A DNA stretch of 64,000 nucleotides, taken from Mrakia gelida (lineage: Eukaryota > Basidiomycota > Tremellomycetes > Cystofilobasidiales > Mrakiaceae). The stretch covers positions 1,922,001-1,986,000 of the forward strand of contig BRON01000004.1 in the NCBI GenBank assembly GCA_024345305.1, given 5' to 3'. The translations under genes and the position numbers were made by a program. The notes under the pieces are model-generated. The model had not been told where the DNA came from. It saw only the letters and a program-made list of their open reading frames with translations, and made no database searches. Of the stretch, positions 16,767 through 27,489 are shown in pieces (the first letter of the stretch is position 1; each line of letters opens with the position of its first letter).

Positions 16767-17030
16767 CTTGCGCTCGTGTAGGGCCTGTTGGGTATCGACG
16801 AGATTGCTAGGGGTTGAAGGATAGGTGTCCTGGTACAAGGAAGCTTGGAGGAGAGCGAAAAAAGCTGCTTTTGGTGCTGCTGGCCGTTAGAAGGGTCGTG
16901 TAAGGGGAGCGAGCTCGAGTTCGAGTTTCGTCGAGCTCAGCCCGCCCGCTTTCCTCTTCGCCAAAGCCGACTGAAAGACAAGATCACGTCTTCCCATCAA
17001 GATCTCATTCACCAACCTCTAGGCGGTCCA

Positions 17031-20000
17031 CTAATCAACCTCCTCTCCCTCTCAATCTCCAGCACCCCCCTCGGAATCCCATTCAACAACTTCTCCGCCC
17101 ATCGATCTCCCTCCCCTTCCCAGTTCGTCTCCGCAACAATCCTCCCAACCTCCGCGAACCCGTTCGCGAGCTCAGCGACCCGCTCGGGAGCGTACGATCG
17201 GAAGGCGAGGGTGTTCTTGATGAGTTTGGTCAGGCGGCAGAGGAAGCGAGTTCGGGAGGGGATGGAGAGAGGGTCGAAGGCTGGAGGGGCGGAGCCTTGT
17301 TGGGAGAGAAGGGTGAGGGAGGTGAGAGATTGGAGGAGGGTGGAGAAGGGGGTGAGGAGGGAGGCGATGAAGGTCTGGAGAGAAGAAAACGAGCGCGAAA
17401 CTGGTCAGACGAGGGAAGGATAGATTAGAGAAAGGGAGCCAAACGAACCTGGAACTTCGCTCCCTCTCGTCCAACGAACTCCTCGACCTGCTCGACCGTA
17501 TCGACTGCCTTCCTCGTCTCGCGACTCGAGTAAGGGTCGAAAGCGCCAGCTTCGAAAAGCTTCATCAACCTAGGAACGACGGTGCTTCCGACGATGGCAG
17601 CGACGAGATCTCCGTCGGGTCCGAGAGGAGCTTCCTCATCCTCGTCCGACATCATCGAGTCGCTTCTTTGAGCTCTCGGACGCGAGTACTCGTGAAGAGC
17701 AGAGTAGAAGTCGAAGGATGCGAGAGACCGGTCAGACTGTAAACAAACGAAAGCCCGAAGTCAGCGTTGAGCTCGGGTTATCGACCTCGATCGATCGAAA
17801 GTCGCGTCGAGACGAAAGGAAGCGAAGCCAAGACTCACCCTCAAAGGATCCCAATCGCCCATCTCTCCCCTCGCCCAGAACTCCCAAGCACCCACCATCC
17901 CCAATCCACCAAACGCACCCTCGTACTCCTCTCCATACTCCTTCCTCCAAACAGCAAACCTCCTCGCCAACCCAACGCTCGGATCTCTGAAATCCTCCGC
18001 TCCCACGTCCGCGAACAGTCCCTCGACCCTCTTCCTGAGATCCTCCTTGGCAGCTCTGTAATCTGCGTCCAAATCTCCCGAGAGCTCCTCGTCGGTGAGA
18101 AGACCCTGCTCCTCTGCTGAGTTGAGCGTCGAGGGAGGGAAACGGGAGAGACGCGTTTGACGACGGGATTGACGGAGGTTGGATTGGGGAGGCTGGTCTT
18201 GGGAGGTGGTGGGAAGGAAGGAAGGGAGGAGGGATGCTGAGGAGGTGGGGAGAGGGATGCCGAGGGAGAGAGAAAGGTCGTCCGAGTCGTCGGCGAGGCG
18301 GCGGAGGGAGAGGATGGAGTAGCGTTCGGTGAGGAGGGCGATGTTTTCGGATTCGATCTTCTCGAGTTCGGGGTACTGTGGGATACAAAGCAACGCCAAT
18401 TATCAGCGTCGCGACGCATGTGTGCAAGCTGGGGAAGGAGAGTAGAGGACGAACCTTGACCTCCAAGAACTTTCCAACCTCCTCCACCCAACCCTTGAAC
18501 TCCTTCGCCCACTCGTACTTCTTCTCGACTCGGCCGACCTCCTTCCGCAGACCCTCCTCCTGAGTATCCAAAGCTGCACGATCCCGATCGACTGCTTCCA
18601 GACGGGAGGCATGCTCAGTGTGTGATACCGTGAGAGTCGAGAGGGCAGCGGCGAGTCTCGACGAAGCCGAGGAGAGAGAGGGAAGAGCGAGAGTCGCAGG
18701 AACTGGAACGCAAGGAAGAAGAACCCGTCAGACGTGTTCCCGAGGCTCGGAGGGGTAAGACAGACTCACTAGGGGTCGGCCGGTAAGGTTGCTTGACCTG
18801 AGGGAAGAAGGGAATCGACGTCAGTTCGAGCTCTGGACTTCGAGAAAGGAAGCGAGATTCGACTCACCTTCTCGACCTTCTCGTCCTCCCACTTCGCAGC
18901 TCTCCGAATCTGAGCTTCCTCCCATTCCCGACCTTCCTCGTCACTCGCATCGTCCTCCCTGAACCCGAAAACCAGCCCAAACCCGAACGATCAGCGAAGT
19001 TCTCCGCTTCGGAAAGGAAAGGAGAGGGGGAGGTCAAGCTCACGCGTCGTCAATCATCTCCACGATTCCAGCCTTCATCCGACGAGCAGCATCTCGGTTG
19101 GCCTTCTTTCCCAGCGGTATCCGTTCGTTGGCTTCCGTGAACTCGGCGTGATCTATCTCGGAACAGACGAGATGGACGCAAAGAAGTGAGCTCGAGCTCG
19201 ACGCGAAGGAAGGAGAGCGAAGGGACGTAGGAGCTCACCGTCTGCACCATCTCCTTCCTCGTCTTCCTCCCTGACTAGACGAGAATCCGGATGAGGTCCT
19301 CCTCGATCCATGTCGTAGGCGTCTCGGATCTTGACTGTTCCAGACTGGCCATCGAGGGAGATGAACTCTTCAGCGTTCGGGTTCTCGCGAAGCTTGGTTC
19401 GACGAGCTTTGGCGGCGAGAATCTCGTTGGCGTTGGGTATCGAGGTAGCGACGTCGTCTGGTATACGCACGAAACAGGTCAGCGGAGGTCTCGTCGAGGT
19501 GTCAAAGCGCTGGAACTGCAAGAAAGGAAGGACGAAGCGAGCTCACCAACGATCATGTCTCCGTACTTCTCTCGAGCTGCTTTGCTCCAGCCGTTCGCAT
19601 CGAGCTCGTCGTCTGTCTGATCTATTGGAGGTCGAGAAGGAGGTGCCGAAGGTGTGGAAGCCTTGAGCTGGTTGATGTAGTCCTTGGAGTAGGAGCTCGA
19701 TGCTGGTGTGGAAGGGAGTTGAGGTGCGTAGGAGGAGGAGGAGGCTGCTGGAGAGGGAGGGATGTGAAGAGCTTGGGAGAGAGCTGACTTCTTGGGGACG
19801 AACGTCGACGGGGAAGACTCCTGTAGGGACAAAAAACAGAGACGGTCAGCTCAGAACTCGAAGAGGGGAAGAAGAGGCGGTGGAGGGAGGGGATAGGGAG
19901 GGAAGGGAAGGAAGGAGAGGTCGAGCTCAAACTCACGTCGTCTTCGTCTCCTCCTCCAAAGCTCAATCTCAACTCAGGAGCCTTCTTCTTCTTCCCAGCC

Positions 20001-20191
20001 TTGGCTTTAGCTTTGGCGGCTGCTATGGCTGAAGAAGGGCTGTCCTGGAAGGAAGAGTCGGCGTCGGATGCTCCTCCTGCTGGGGCTGGTGATCCTGGAG
20101 TTGAGTAGTTGGTCTCGGACTCGTCGTCTTCCGTCTGGACGATCCGAAGGTTGGACTTCTTCTTCGTCTTCTTGAGGAAAGGTGAAGCCAT
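17031..20191 (-). CDS. GCFC-domain protein (GC-rich sequence DNA-binding factor / PAXBP1 family)
   Basis: The start at 20191 (MASPFLKKTKKKSNLRIVQ) begins a basic then acidic disordered N terminus; a second in-frame ATG at 20275 is possible. It contains NANEILAAKARRTKLRE, LGKKANRDAARRMKAGIVEM and a coiled coil over 18.4-18.6 kb (VDRDRAALDTQEEGLRKEV...). The C-terminal half has EDFRDPSVGLARRFAVWRKE, FGGLGMVGAWEFWARGEMG and WDPLR-SDRSLASFDFYSAL, with a final helical region ending EIEREEVD and the stop TAG at 17033-17031. The modular order fits the GCFC family, whose members associate with spliceosome disassembly or transcription. The precise role is inferred. Two introns use GTTCGT donors (18454 and 17448). 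Confidence 0.8.
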
Positions 20192-20437
20192 CGAGTGAGA
20201 GCGAGAGGGTGGTGGTGGTGGCGAAGAAGGAAAAGAAGGGAGAGTCGAAGGTGCGTCGAGCAAGTTGAAGGTCAACGGAAGGAGGTCGATGAAATCGAGA
20301 GCTCGTCCCGCCTGCCTTCGTTCTCCTCAACGACCAGCAGCAAACCAGAAACCTTCTCTCGGAACGCCCATCTCCTCCTTAACGCCCTCACCGTCGTACA
20401 AGCTGTCTCAAGGACGTCCTCGAACAACGAGCTCAAG
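20192..20437. promoter_or_regulatory. Divergent promoter, GCFC gene / F-box copy A
   Basis: 246 bases separate the two divergent start codons, so both upstream regions must be contained or overlap here. No TATA-like element is evident. Confidence 0.45.
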
Positions 20438-21504
20438 ATGAACGCTCTCTCCCAATCCTCCTCCCTCCTCCCTCCCTCCCCCACTCCTTCGACCATCTCC
20501 TCTCAAGATCCTTCCCTTCAGACCTCATCCAATTCCAAATCCTCCTCCACACCGATCCCTCTCCTCCCCACCGAACTCAAACGAGAAATCCTTCACTTCT
20601 GCGATCCCTCGACGCTCGCCAAAACGTCCTCCCTCTCCCTCGCCTTCCTTCAACTCTCCTCCCCCCTCCTCTACGACAAGGTTGATATCACAGGATTCGA
20701 CATTCTCGCCAAACTCTTCTGCTCTCGGGTGAGCCCGCTCTCTCGTCGCTCTCGACTTCATGACGGAGAGGCGAGCGCTCTGGTGGGAGACGATGGCGAG
20801 CTCGAGCTGACCTCCTCCCTCCCCTTCCCCTCTTCCTTTAGGACGTCTCCCACCAACCTCAACTCGAACCTTACCTTTCGCTCACCAACATACACAGCCT
20901 CGTCGTCACACCTCGTTCTACCGATCCTCCTGGGTTGGATCCAGGCTTCTCTCGAGACCGTCTCCCCGACGGTCTCGTCGAGGTCGGTCTGCTTGGTCTT
21001 CGAGTCCCTCTCTTCCCCGTCGTCAACGGCTACCCCACCAACCACGACGCCTGGAACAAGCTCGCTTCCCTCCTCAATCCTCGAATAGTCGTCCTCTATG
21101 GAATGAAGCACCCCCTTTTGGACGACTCTCTTCCTCACATCGATCTTGGGACAGCGAGATGGACCAATCTCACCGGTCTCGGCTTCAGCAACTGCGATGG
21201 TCTCAACATGAACCGTTGGGCTTGTCTTCGAGGTAGTCGCCGAGAACTAGTCATTCGACCTACTTTCGGTGCAGCTGGGTGGCGCGTTCAGGTTCAAGCC
21301 TACCATGGGCTCACGAACGCGGCGTTCACGAGGGTGAAGAGCGTCGACGCCTGCTTCTCCTCCTTGCGCTTGCAGAAGAAGGTGCAACGCAAGTTGGAGG
21401 AGATGTGGATAGCCAACACGTACTCGAAGGAAGCGTTGGCGCGAAGGAAGGGTCTCATCAACTGGGAGGTTGTCCCGGAATTGGAATCGGAGGACGAGGT
21501 TTGA
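20438..21504 (+). CDS. F-box-like protein with divergent C-terminal region (copy A)
   Basis: Two exons (20438-20728 and 20842-21504, 954 nt, 317 residues) join in phase. The N terminus has a serine-rich leader, then the F-box-like LLPTELKREILHFCDPSTLA and LAFLQLSSPLLYDKVDITGF, ending LFCSR at the intron. Exon 2 opens DVSHQPQLEPYLSLTNIHSL and continues as leucine-patterned sequence (DLGTARWTNLTGLGFSNCDG) to a charged C terminus. Such proteins usually recruit targets to SCF ubiquitin ligases; no target is visible. Copies B (55585-54537), C (23411-24370, 5'-truncated) and D (16766-16237, 3'-truncated) are in this window. The TGA stop overlaps a GACGCGTC palindrome and is followed 14 nt later by a spliceable intron. 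Confidence 0.75.
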
Positions 21505-21725
21505 CGCGTCGAGTTGGTGAGATACCATCTCTCTCTTCTCGTCTTCTTCGCTGACCTCTTATCTTCTCTTCTGAACTGCAGAAAGCTCTTCATCTACGCA
21601 ATCGACAAGCTGTTGCCACCTCCCTCAGGCTCTCCTCAGTGAGTCTGCGACTCTGCCTCGCGAGCGACTCCTCGACTTCCTTTCGATAACGTTCGCTGAT
21701 TCAGCGCCTTTTAGAGCATCTATGC

Positions 21726-22214
21726 ATGCATTATCTCTCACCTGTATACATCACCACCGCCTTCTCACCCATCCTCAAGCCGTCGTCGGTCAAGTCTCAA
21801 TGTGTCGACACGTCGAGGCGAGCTTCTTGCCTTCGTCTTCGTCCTCATTTCGTGCGCGTACTGACCTTCTTCCTTTGCTCTTCAGTTCTGAACAGCTACG
21901 CCGCTCTTATGTCATGCTCGTTACAACGCTCCCTTTCGCTCTGCGTCGGCCATCAACAGAAAGCTCGCCCTCCCTCCTCCTTCACCGCCGCTCGACCTTC
22001 TTCCTCCTTTTCAATCTAGATCCAACTCAATCAGTACCTCAATCCCTACTCGGCCGCCCGTCTGTGCTCCAAACGCCGCAAATCACCCACGGAAGGACGT
22101 CAAAAGTAAGTTTTTCAAGCTCGTCGCGTCGTTATTTTGATCGGGACTGGAACGCGTCTTCACCTTTTCTGACCTCGATCCACGCGTTCCATCTATCCCT
22201 AGCCCTTAATCTAG
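21726..22214 (+). CDS. Short spliced frame downstream of F-box copy A, function unknown
   Basis: Exons 21705-21817 and 21886-22105 plus a last piece from 22203 read MHYLSPVYITTAFSPILKPS...CVDTSR, then SSEQLRRSYVMLVTTLPFAL, ending TSK-PLI stop. The equivalent region of the inverted copy (54421-53807) encodes a similar pattern, with AYTRVLPLLFKPSPFKSRR and SYAMPITTLPIALRRPS. The first intron here would need a GC donor (GCGAGC) where the other copy has GTGAGC. It may be an independent small gene or a spliced tail of the F-box transcript, because the frame is continuous with codons after the F-box stop. Evidence is comparative within this window only. Confidence 0.35.
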
Positions 22215-22403
22215 CACAGCCCTATTGTCCGTTCCCTCGACTGCGAACTGCTCTCGTCCGAGATGGATTCAGGAGGGGGAAGGGGGAGACAAAAAGCGGT
22301 CGAGGGAGGGAGAAGAGCTCGACACTCAACCACATCTTCCCTTCCTCCCTCCTTCACTCCACTCCACTCACTCACCACTCCACCCTAGTTACATTTTAGC
22401 ATC

Positions 22404-23350
22404 ATGTTCCAGTCTATCGCCACTCTCTTCGCTTCCACCACCAAGGGTTCGAGCAAGAAAGTCGTGAGTCCTTCGTTTCCTCCTTCTCGACTCGCTCGTC
22501 TTCCCTCCTTTCTGCTTTCGCTGACTCTCGCCTTCTTCTCTTCGCTATCCAGAATAAGTCCATCATCTCCCTCCCCACCAACCCCTTCATCACCAACACC
22601 CACAACGACACTTGCCCGTGCGAGCTCGAGGAGATAGCCAAGTACGCGGATCAGGGCTCGGTCACGTTCGGAGACTTTCAGTCGTCGAGCGGTTGCGACC
22701 GATGCAGAGCTGAGGCTCGGGCTCGAGACGAGGAGAGGAGAACCGAGGAGGAGAGGAAGGCTACGAAGGAGGCGAGAAGGGAGGATGAGGGGTGTGCAGA
22801 TTTGCTCGTCTTTGGTGAGTCCTTTTCGCGTCGAGGTCTCGGAGTCGTTCAACCGAGCGATCGCGTCCAGTTCGATTTTGAATGCTGACCCGTGCTCTCC
22901 TCTCCTCTTTTCTTCTCCCTTCCTTGGCCTCGACAGGCTTCGAATTCAACATGGCCAACGTCTCTACTGAGGTCGCTCGTACTTTCGTCCCCCAAGGCTC
23001 GATGATTGGAGGAGTCGGGTCGAACTCCATCACGTTGCTTCGAGGTTTGTTTCTTCTCTTTTGACCGTCTTCCTCCTTCGGCTCGATCATCAGCTAACGC
23101 CTCTTCTCTCCGGCTATTCCTCAGCTTCTCCTTCCAAGCAACATCGACCTGCTTCAGTCTTCTACGCGTCGAGCTCGAAGTCTTCTCTCGGTTCGTCTCC
23201 CTTCCCTTAAGTTCGCTTCCTACATCCCCCTGACTGACCCTCATTTTTCTATCTCCTTCACAGAATCTCCCACTTCGCACCGAAAGACCAAGATCTACGG
23301 TCGATCCCTCGTCCCCGTCACGTCGCTCATCGACTCTGCCTCTCGTTCTT
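22404..23350 (+). CDS. Small CxC/CxxC protein, copy A (3' end replaced)
   Basis: Exons 22404-22463, 22553-22814, 22937-23044, 23125-23190 and 23264-23350 are in phase. The protein starts MFQSIATLFASTTKGSSKKV. It then has NDTCPCELEEIAKYADQGSV and SSSGCDRCRAEARARDEERR (CxC and CxxC, possible metal ligands), a charged helix, and FEFNMANVSTEVARTFVPQG with SMIGGVGSNSITLL. The last shared stretch is ESPTSHRKTKIYGRSLVPVT and SLIDSASRS. The second copy (53610-52393) is about 90 percent identical over exon 2 and similarly close in the introns. Copy B then splices to a conserved-looking tail ending RSLASWF; here the sequence after the GTTCGT donor at 23351 runs into F-box copy C instead. The true C terminus is uncertain. 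No known family is recognised. Confidence 0.6.
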
Positions 23351-23410
23351 GTTCGTGCAACTTTCTTCCCTTTTCTCGACTCTCTTGCTCATCACGACCT
23401 GACCCTCTCA

Positions 23411-24370
23411 CTCGACCTCTCGCTTGGTCGACCTCGCTCTCCTTCAGATCTCGGCGGAGATCCTCTACGACAACGTCGAGCTCAGAGGATTCGGGAGGAT
23501 GGAAAGCTTCTTCTGCACGAGGGTACGTCCCATGTCTACTGGTTCCCGAAGAGGCGTAGCAGTCGGTGAAGGTTGGGAGCTCTGGAGAGGAGGAAAATTC
23601 GAGCTCACCGTTCCTTTCCTCCCCTCTTCGTCCGTCAGACCTCTCCTCCTGGACGTCGAGTCTCCCGGATCCTCACTCTTTATCGGATCCGAAACCTCAC
23701 CTTAATCGTCTCGGAACAGAAGGACCAGCCCACAGATCTCGGACACCACTTCCTCTTCCGTCGAGATCGATTCGCCAGATCCTCCCCTCAGCTCGTCTCG
23801 ACCTCCTCACTCTCCGCATCCCATCTCTCCCGTCGGACGACCGAGACACTTCAATTTTATCACAAAGAATGCTGGTGGAGCCTTCTACGCCTCTTTGACC
23901 CTCGCTCACTCAGCATCATCGGATACATCCCGAAGGAATCCTCCCAACACTACTTTCCAGAGCTGGAGTTCGACAGCCAAACCTTCCCCAACCTTCGCCT
24001 CCTCACCCTCAAAGACCACTTTCCCTCGTGGACCAACCACTGGGAGTTCCTTCGGAACCCTTCGGAATCCAGGGTGGCGATGAAGGTCGTCCTGGTTCTG
24101 ACAGAAACGAAGGCAGAGGGCGGGGAGGACGAGGAGGAGGAGGAGGAGGAGGAGGAGGAGGAGATGCTCGTTCAGTCGCTGGGCTTCGGCAACTGGCTCA
24201 GGTTGGATCCGATGGAGACGAGAGTGAGGGAAGTAGTCGTGCAGGTGGTATCGGAAGAGCGAAGGGCTAGGCTCGAGAAGGAGCTGCAGTCCTACTGGGC
24301 GAGCTGGCAGCGTCAGGAGAAGTGGGAGGTCTGGAAGTCGCGTCTGAAGTACGAAGTCGTCGAGGCTTGA
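23411..24370 (+). pseudogene. F-box-like copy C, 5'-truncated
   Basis: The frame around 23427-23522 (DLALLQISAEILYDNVELRG, FFCTR) matches the second half of the F-box segment of the other copies (LAFLQLSSPLLYDKVDITG, LFCSR). The first half, with LPTELKREIL, and any ATG are absent. A GTACGT donor at 23523 and an acceptor at 23638 lead to a long exon (23639-24370) with SRILTLYRIRNLTLIV, SQTFPNLRLLTLKDHFPSW, a run of glutamates from a GAG/GAGG repeat (24128-24163) and a charged C terminus ending KYEVVEA. The C-terminal frame is fully open, so the copy could be expressed through fusion with the upstream gene, but the phases do not match. It is most simply a rearranged, truncated copy. Confidence 0.5.
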
Positions 24371-25328
24371 GAAACGGTATGTCCTTCTTTTCTCTTCTCA
24401 TTCGTCGCTGCCAAATCTCGTCGCGTGCTATCAGACATCACGCTGACGGCTTTCTCGTTCTCGCTCTTTACAGAGCCGACACCGCTGCCCACCTCGTCCC
24501 TCGTCTCTCACCCTTCGCCCTCGCCCCTGGCCCTCTCCAACCACTCCACCAGCACTCAGAGCAGCTCGACTAAACCCTCTCTACCTGTCCTTACTCTTCA
24601 CTTCGCTCCCCAAACTCACCACCTCCCGAACCTCAGCAAACTCGTCTCGTCGAAACGACGTCTTCATCTCCTGCCTCCGTTCTCTCGTTTAGATCCTCAC
24701 TCTCGAGCTTGTCCTCACCCCAGTCACTCTTCATACCCTTCACGCGGTAAGACCCGATCTCTCGTTCACATCTCCGTCCCGTCTAGTATCCTTCGACGCG
24801 TCGTTCGTCTTTCGTCTCGTCTCGTCTCGTCTCTCTCCCTTTCTTTCGCACTTGACTACACTACATCCCTCTCTGATTTCTCCCTTTACCTTCGTTCGTA
24901 TCTATACCGCTCTCTCTCGACCTCTCTCTCTCGACCTCGGCCTCACGTCGCGTCCAGTTTTGAAAAGGTCAATCCGACGATAAATAAAGAGAGAGAGTCA
25001 AAAACGAAACGACGAAGGGAAAGAGCACAAGCAAGCAAGAGAGGGTACAGATAATGAGAGACAAGCGAGAAGGGAGAGGGTGGATGGTGGTTGTGGCGGC
25101 GGTAAAGAAAGAGAAGGGGAGAAACAACAAGTACGACGAGACGAGACGGGACGTGAAAGGAAACAACGAAGCACGAGCGGGAGATAAGTTATATATAGAA
25201 CAAGAGAAGCCGAGGAAAGAGGTGGGTGGTGTTGATGCGAGTGAAGAAGAAAACGATGCAAAAAAAAGAGAAGGAAGTACGAAAAAGGGAGGGCGGGCGG
25301 ATGTTCGTCGACGCGTCGAAGCCGGGAA
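24371..25328. other. Intergenic, 3' flanks of F-box copy C and the Q/S-rich gene
   Basis: A spliceable intron (donor 24377, acceptor near 24475) lies just after the copy C stop. The next stretch reads PLYLSLLFTSLPKLTTSR, resembling the downstream frames after copies A and B. Further on there is pyrimidine-rich sequence, then purine-rich sequence with a TTATATATAG run near 25187. No independent gene is supported. Confidence 0.45.
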
Positions 25329-27489
25329 TCACCAAGCGACGTAGAGCTCAGGGTTGTGCTCGTTCTCCCACGCGTCGAGCTTCCTATAGGAGGCGGCAAG
25401 GTCGAAGTAGGTGAGGGAATCGGGGATGGGAGGGGGAGGGACCCAGCCGGATGACAACGAGGAGGTGGCGAGGCGTTTCTGCGAGAGGGAGAGGAGGGAC
25501 GAACGAGGGAGGTCAGCGACGAGAAGATGAGGGCAGAGGAGTGAAGAGGCGACTCACGGCAGGGGGAGTGAGGTGGTGAGACGGTTCGACCTCCGAGTGA
25601 GCTCGCTTGGTGCTGGAGAGTCGAGTGGGAACGGAGGGGAGGGTTGACGAGGATGGTTTCGCAACGGAGGACTCTTGAGCGGTGGAAGCCTGGCAGGAAA
25701 CGGAGAAGGCAAGTTGAGAGGTCAGCGAGACATTCCAAGTAGGAGGTGGAAATCGAAGGGAACAAACCTTAGTGACGACCGTATCCTCGAACGAGACGTG
25801 CTTGAGCTTAAGAGGAGTGGCGACGACCGGTTGAGCTCGCGAGGACGAAGGAAGAGGCACACCCTGCGAACCAGGAACGAAGAACGAGTCAGCTTCGTCG
25901 CAGCGAGTAGAAGGGATCAGTGTACGGGACAGAGGCTACGACGAACCTGCTTCGTCTGGTACTCCGTCTCGAGCCGTGCCCTCATTTGCTCTCCGTCCCT
26001 CCTCGGATCCGGAGCCGCGATGTCGGCTCCCTTCGCTCCAGACGACGATCGAGCAGGGACTCCTTGGAGCTTGTTGACGGCGACGACGAGGGTCCTGGGT
26101 TCGACGGGAGGCGTGGTGAGGTTTGAAGTCTAGGAGGGGAACCATCGAACGTGGAGGAGGGTAGGAGACAAGAGAGTCAGCGCGAGACGACGAGAGGCTG
26201 AGAGGAAAGACTCGAACGTACGAGAGACGACGAGCAAGCGTTTCCCTCGACCGTGACCATCTCTCCCGATCCTTGGTCGGTATGCGACGACGACGCAGAC
26301 GAGGAGGAGTCCGAACGGTCCGAGAGGGGAGGAGAGAGGAGAGGAGCAGGCCTAGCGATTCCGACGACGGCGTCGATGTCCTCTTGTCCTTCCTTGGACG
26401 ACGACGACCGAGGCACCTTCTGGGTCTGTTGCTTCCTCTGGCGAGACTTCTGAGCGACGGGAACGGCCTTCCTAGCGGGCTGAGGGAGAGATCGAAGACG
26501 TTCGTCCTCCTGCTGTTGAGCATGTCGGCGGTGGGCTTTCTCACCCAAGAGATGGGCTGAGATCGCCTCTCGATCCTCTTGAGCGTACGTGTTAAAGAGA
26601 GGGCTGAGCTTGACGTCTCCTTGGGACGTCTGCTTGAAGAGAAAGAGGAAACAAGGTCAATCGAGCAAGGGTAATTCGAGGGAGCGCGAGAGGAGAGGAC
26701 GCACTCGACCCAAACAGGCAGCTTCGAGGAGGTGCAGTTGATGCTCATTCAAACGACGTCGTTGAGGTTGTTGCTGCTGAAGAGGCTGCTGCTGAGGGTG
26801 TTGCGCCTGATGAACCGAGGGCTGGAGAAGAGAAGGAGGGTGTTGGGTCGACGAGGAGGGGAGACCTTGAGCGTTGAGAGTCGTCTGTAAGTCGAGGCGA
26901 GACGAGGGAGAGGTCAGTTGCGAGCTTTGGAGAGCTCGAGGAAGAAAGACGTACGAGTTGGTTGTGATGATGAGCGAGAGGTTGTTGAAAGTGAGGGTTC
27001 TGCATATAAGGAGAAGGACAAGAAGGGGAGGTCGAAGGAGTTAGACTAAGCGGGCGAGGAGAGGAACAACGGTTGGTGGACGAACGAAGGGTGTTGCGAA
27101 TCGACGGAGTGGCTGGTGAGGTTGATGAGCTTGAGGGTAAGGATGGTGAGGAGGTTGAGGTTGCATCTATAGAAGGAATAAAAGGGAAGAAGGAGGGGAA
27201 AGAGAAAGAAGTCAGCCCATCGCCTCCGTTCCTTCCTCTCCTCCCCAGATATCCCTTCCTTTCCGAGGTCCACCTCTCGACGACGCGCTCCATTTAAGCT
27301 GCGAGAAGGGGGAGGGAGACTTGACTGGTAGTAATAGAACATATGCTGCTGCTCTTGAAGCTGGGGGTGTTGATGCACGTTGGTGGGAGGGAAGACGGAG
27401 GGAGGGAGATGTTGTGGGTGGGGGAGGAGGCCGAGGTTGGACTGCAACAAGGGAGAGGAGGAGGAAGGGTACGCAGAGGGAGAGCTCAT
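25329..27489 (-). CDS. Gln/Ser-rich, largely disordered protein of unknown function
   Basis: The start at 27489 (MSSPSAYPSSSSPLLQSNLG) leads through HQHPQLQEQQHMFYYYQ and a Ser/Pro/Thr exon (SLPSSSSTSPATPSIRNTL) to a Gln-rich exon (QHPQQQPLQQQQPQRRR). It then reaches the helical LFNTYAQEDREAISAHLLGE, KAHRRHAQQQEDERLRSLPQ and ARKAVPVAQKSRQRKQQTQK. The C-terminal exons carry EPRTLVVAVNKLQGVPARS, ATPLKLKHVSFEDTVVTK and a conserved-looking end, YFDLAASYRKLDAWENEHN then PELYVAW, with the stop at 25331-25329. One intron uses a GTTCGT donor (25946). The composition suggests a nuclear or RNA-related scaffold, but no domain is recognised. Confidence 0.55.
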
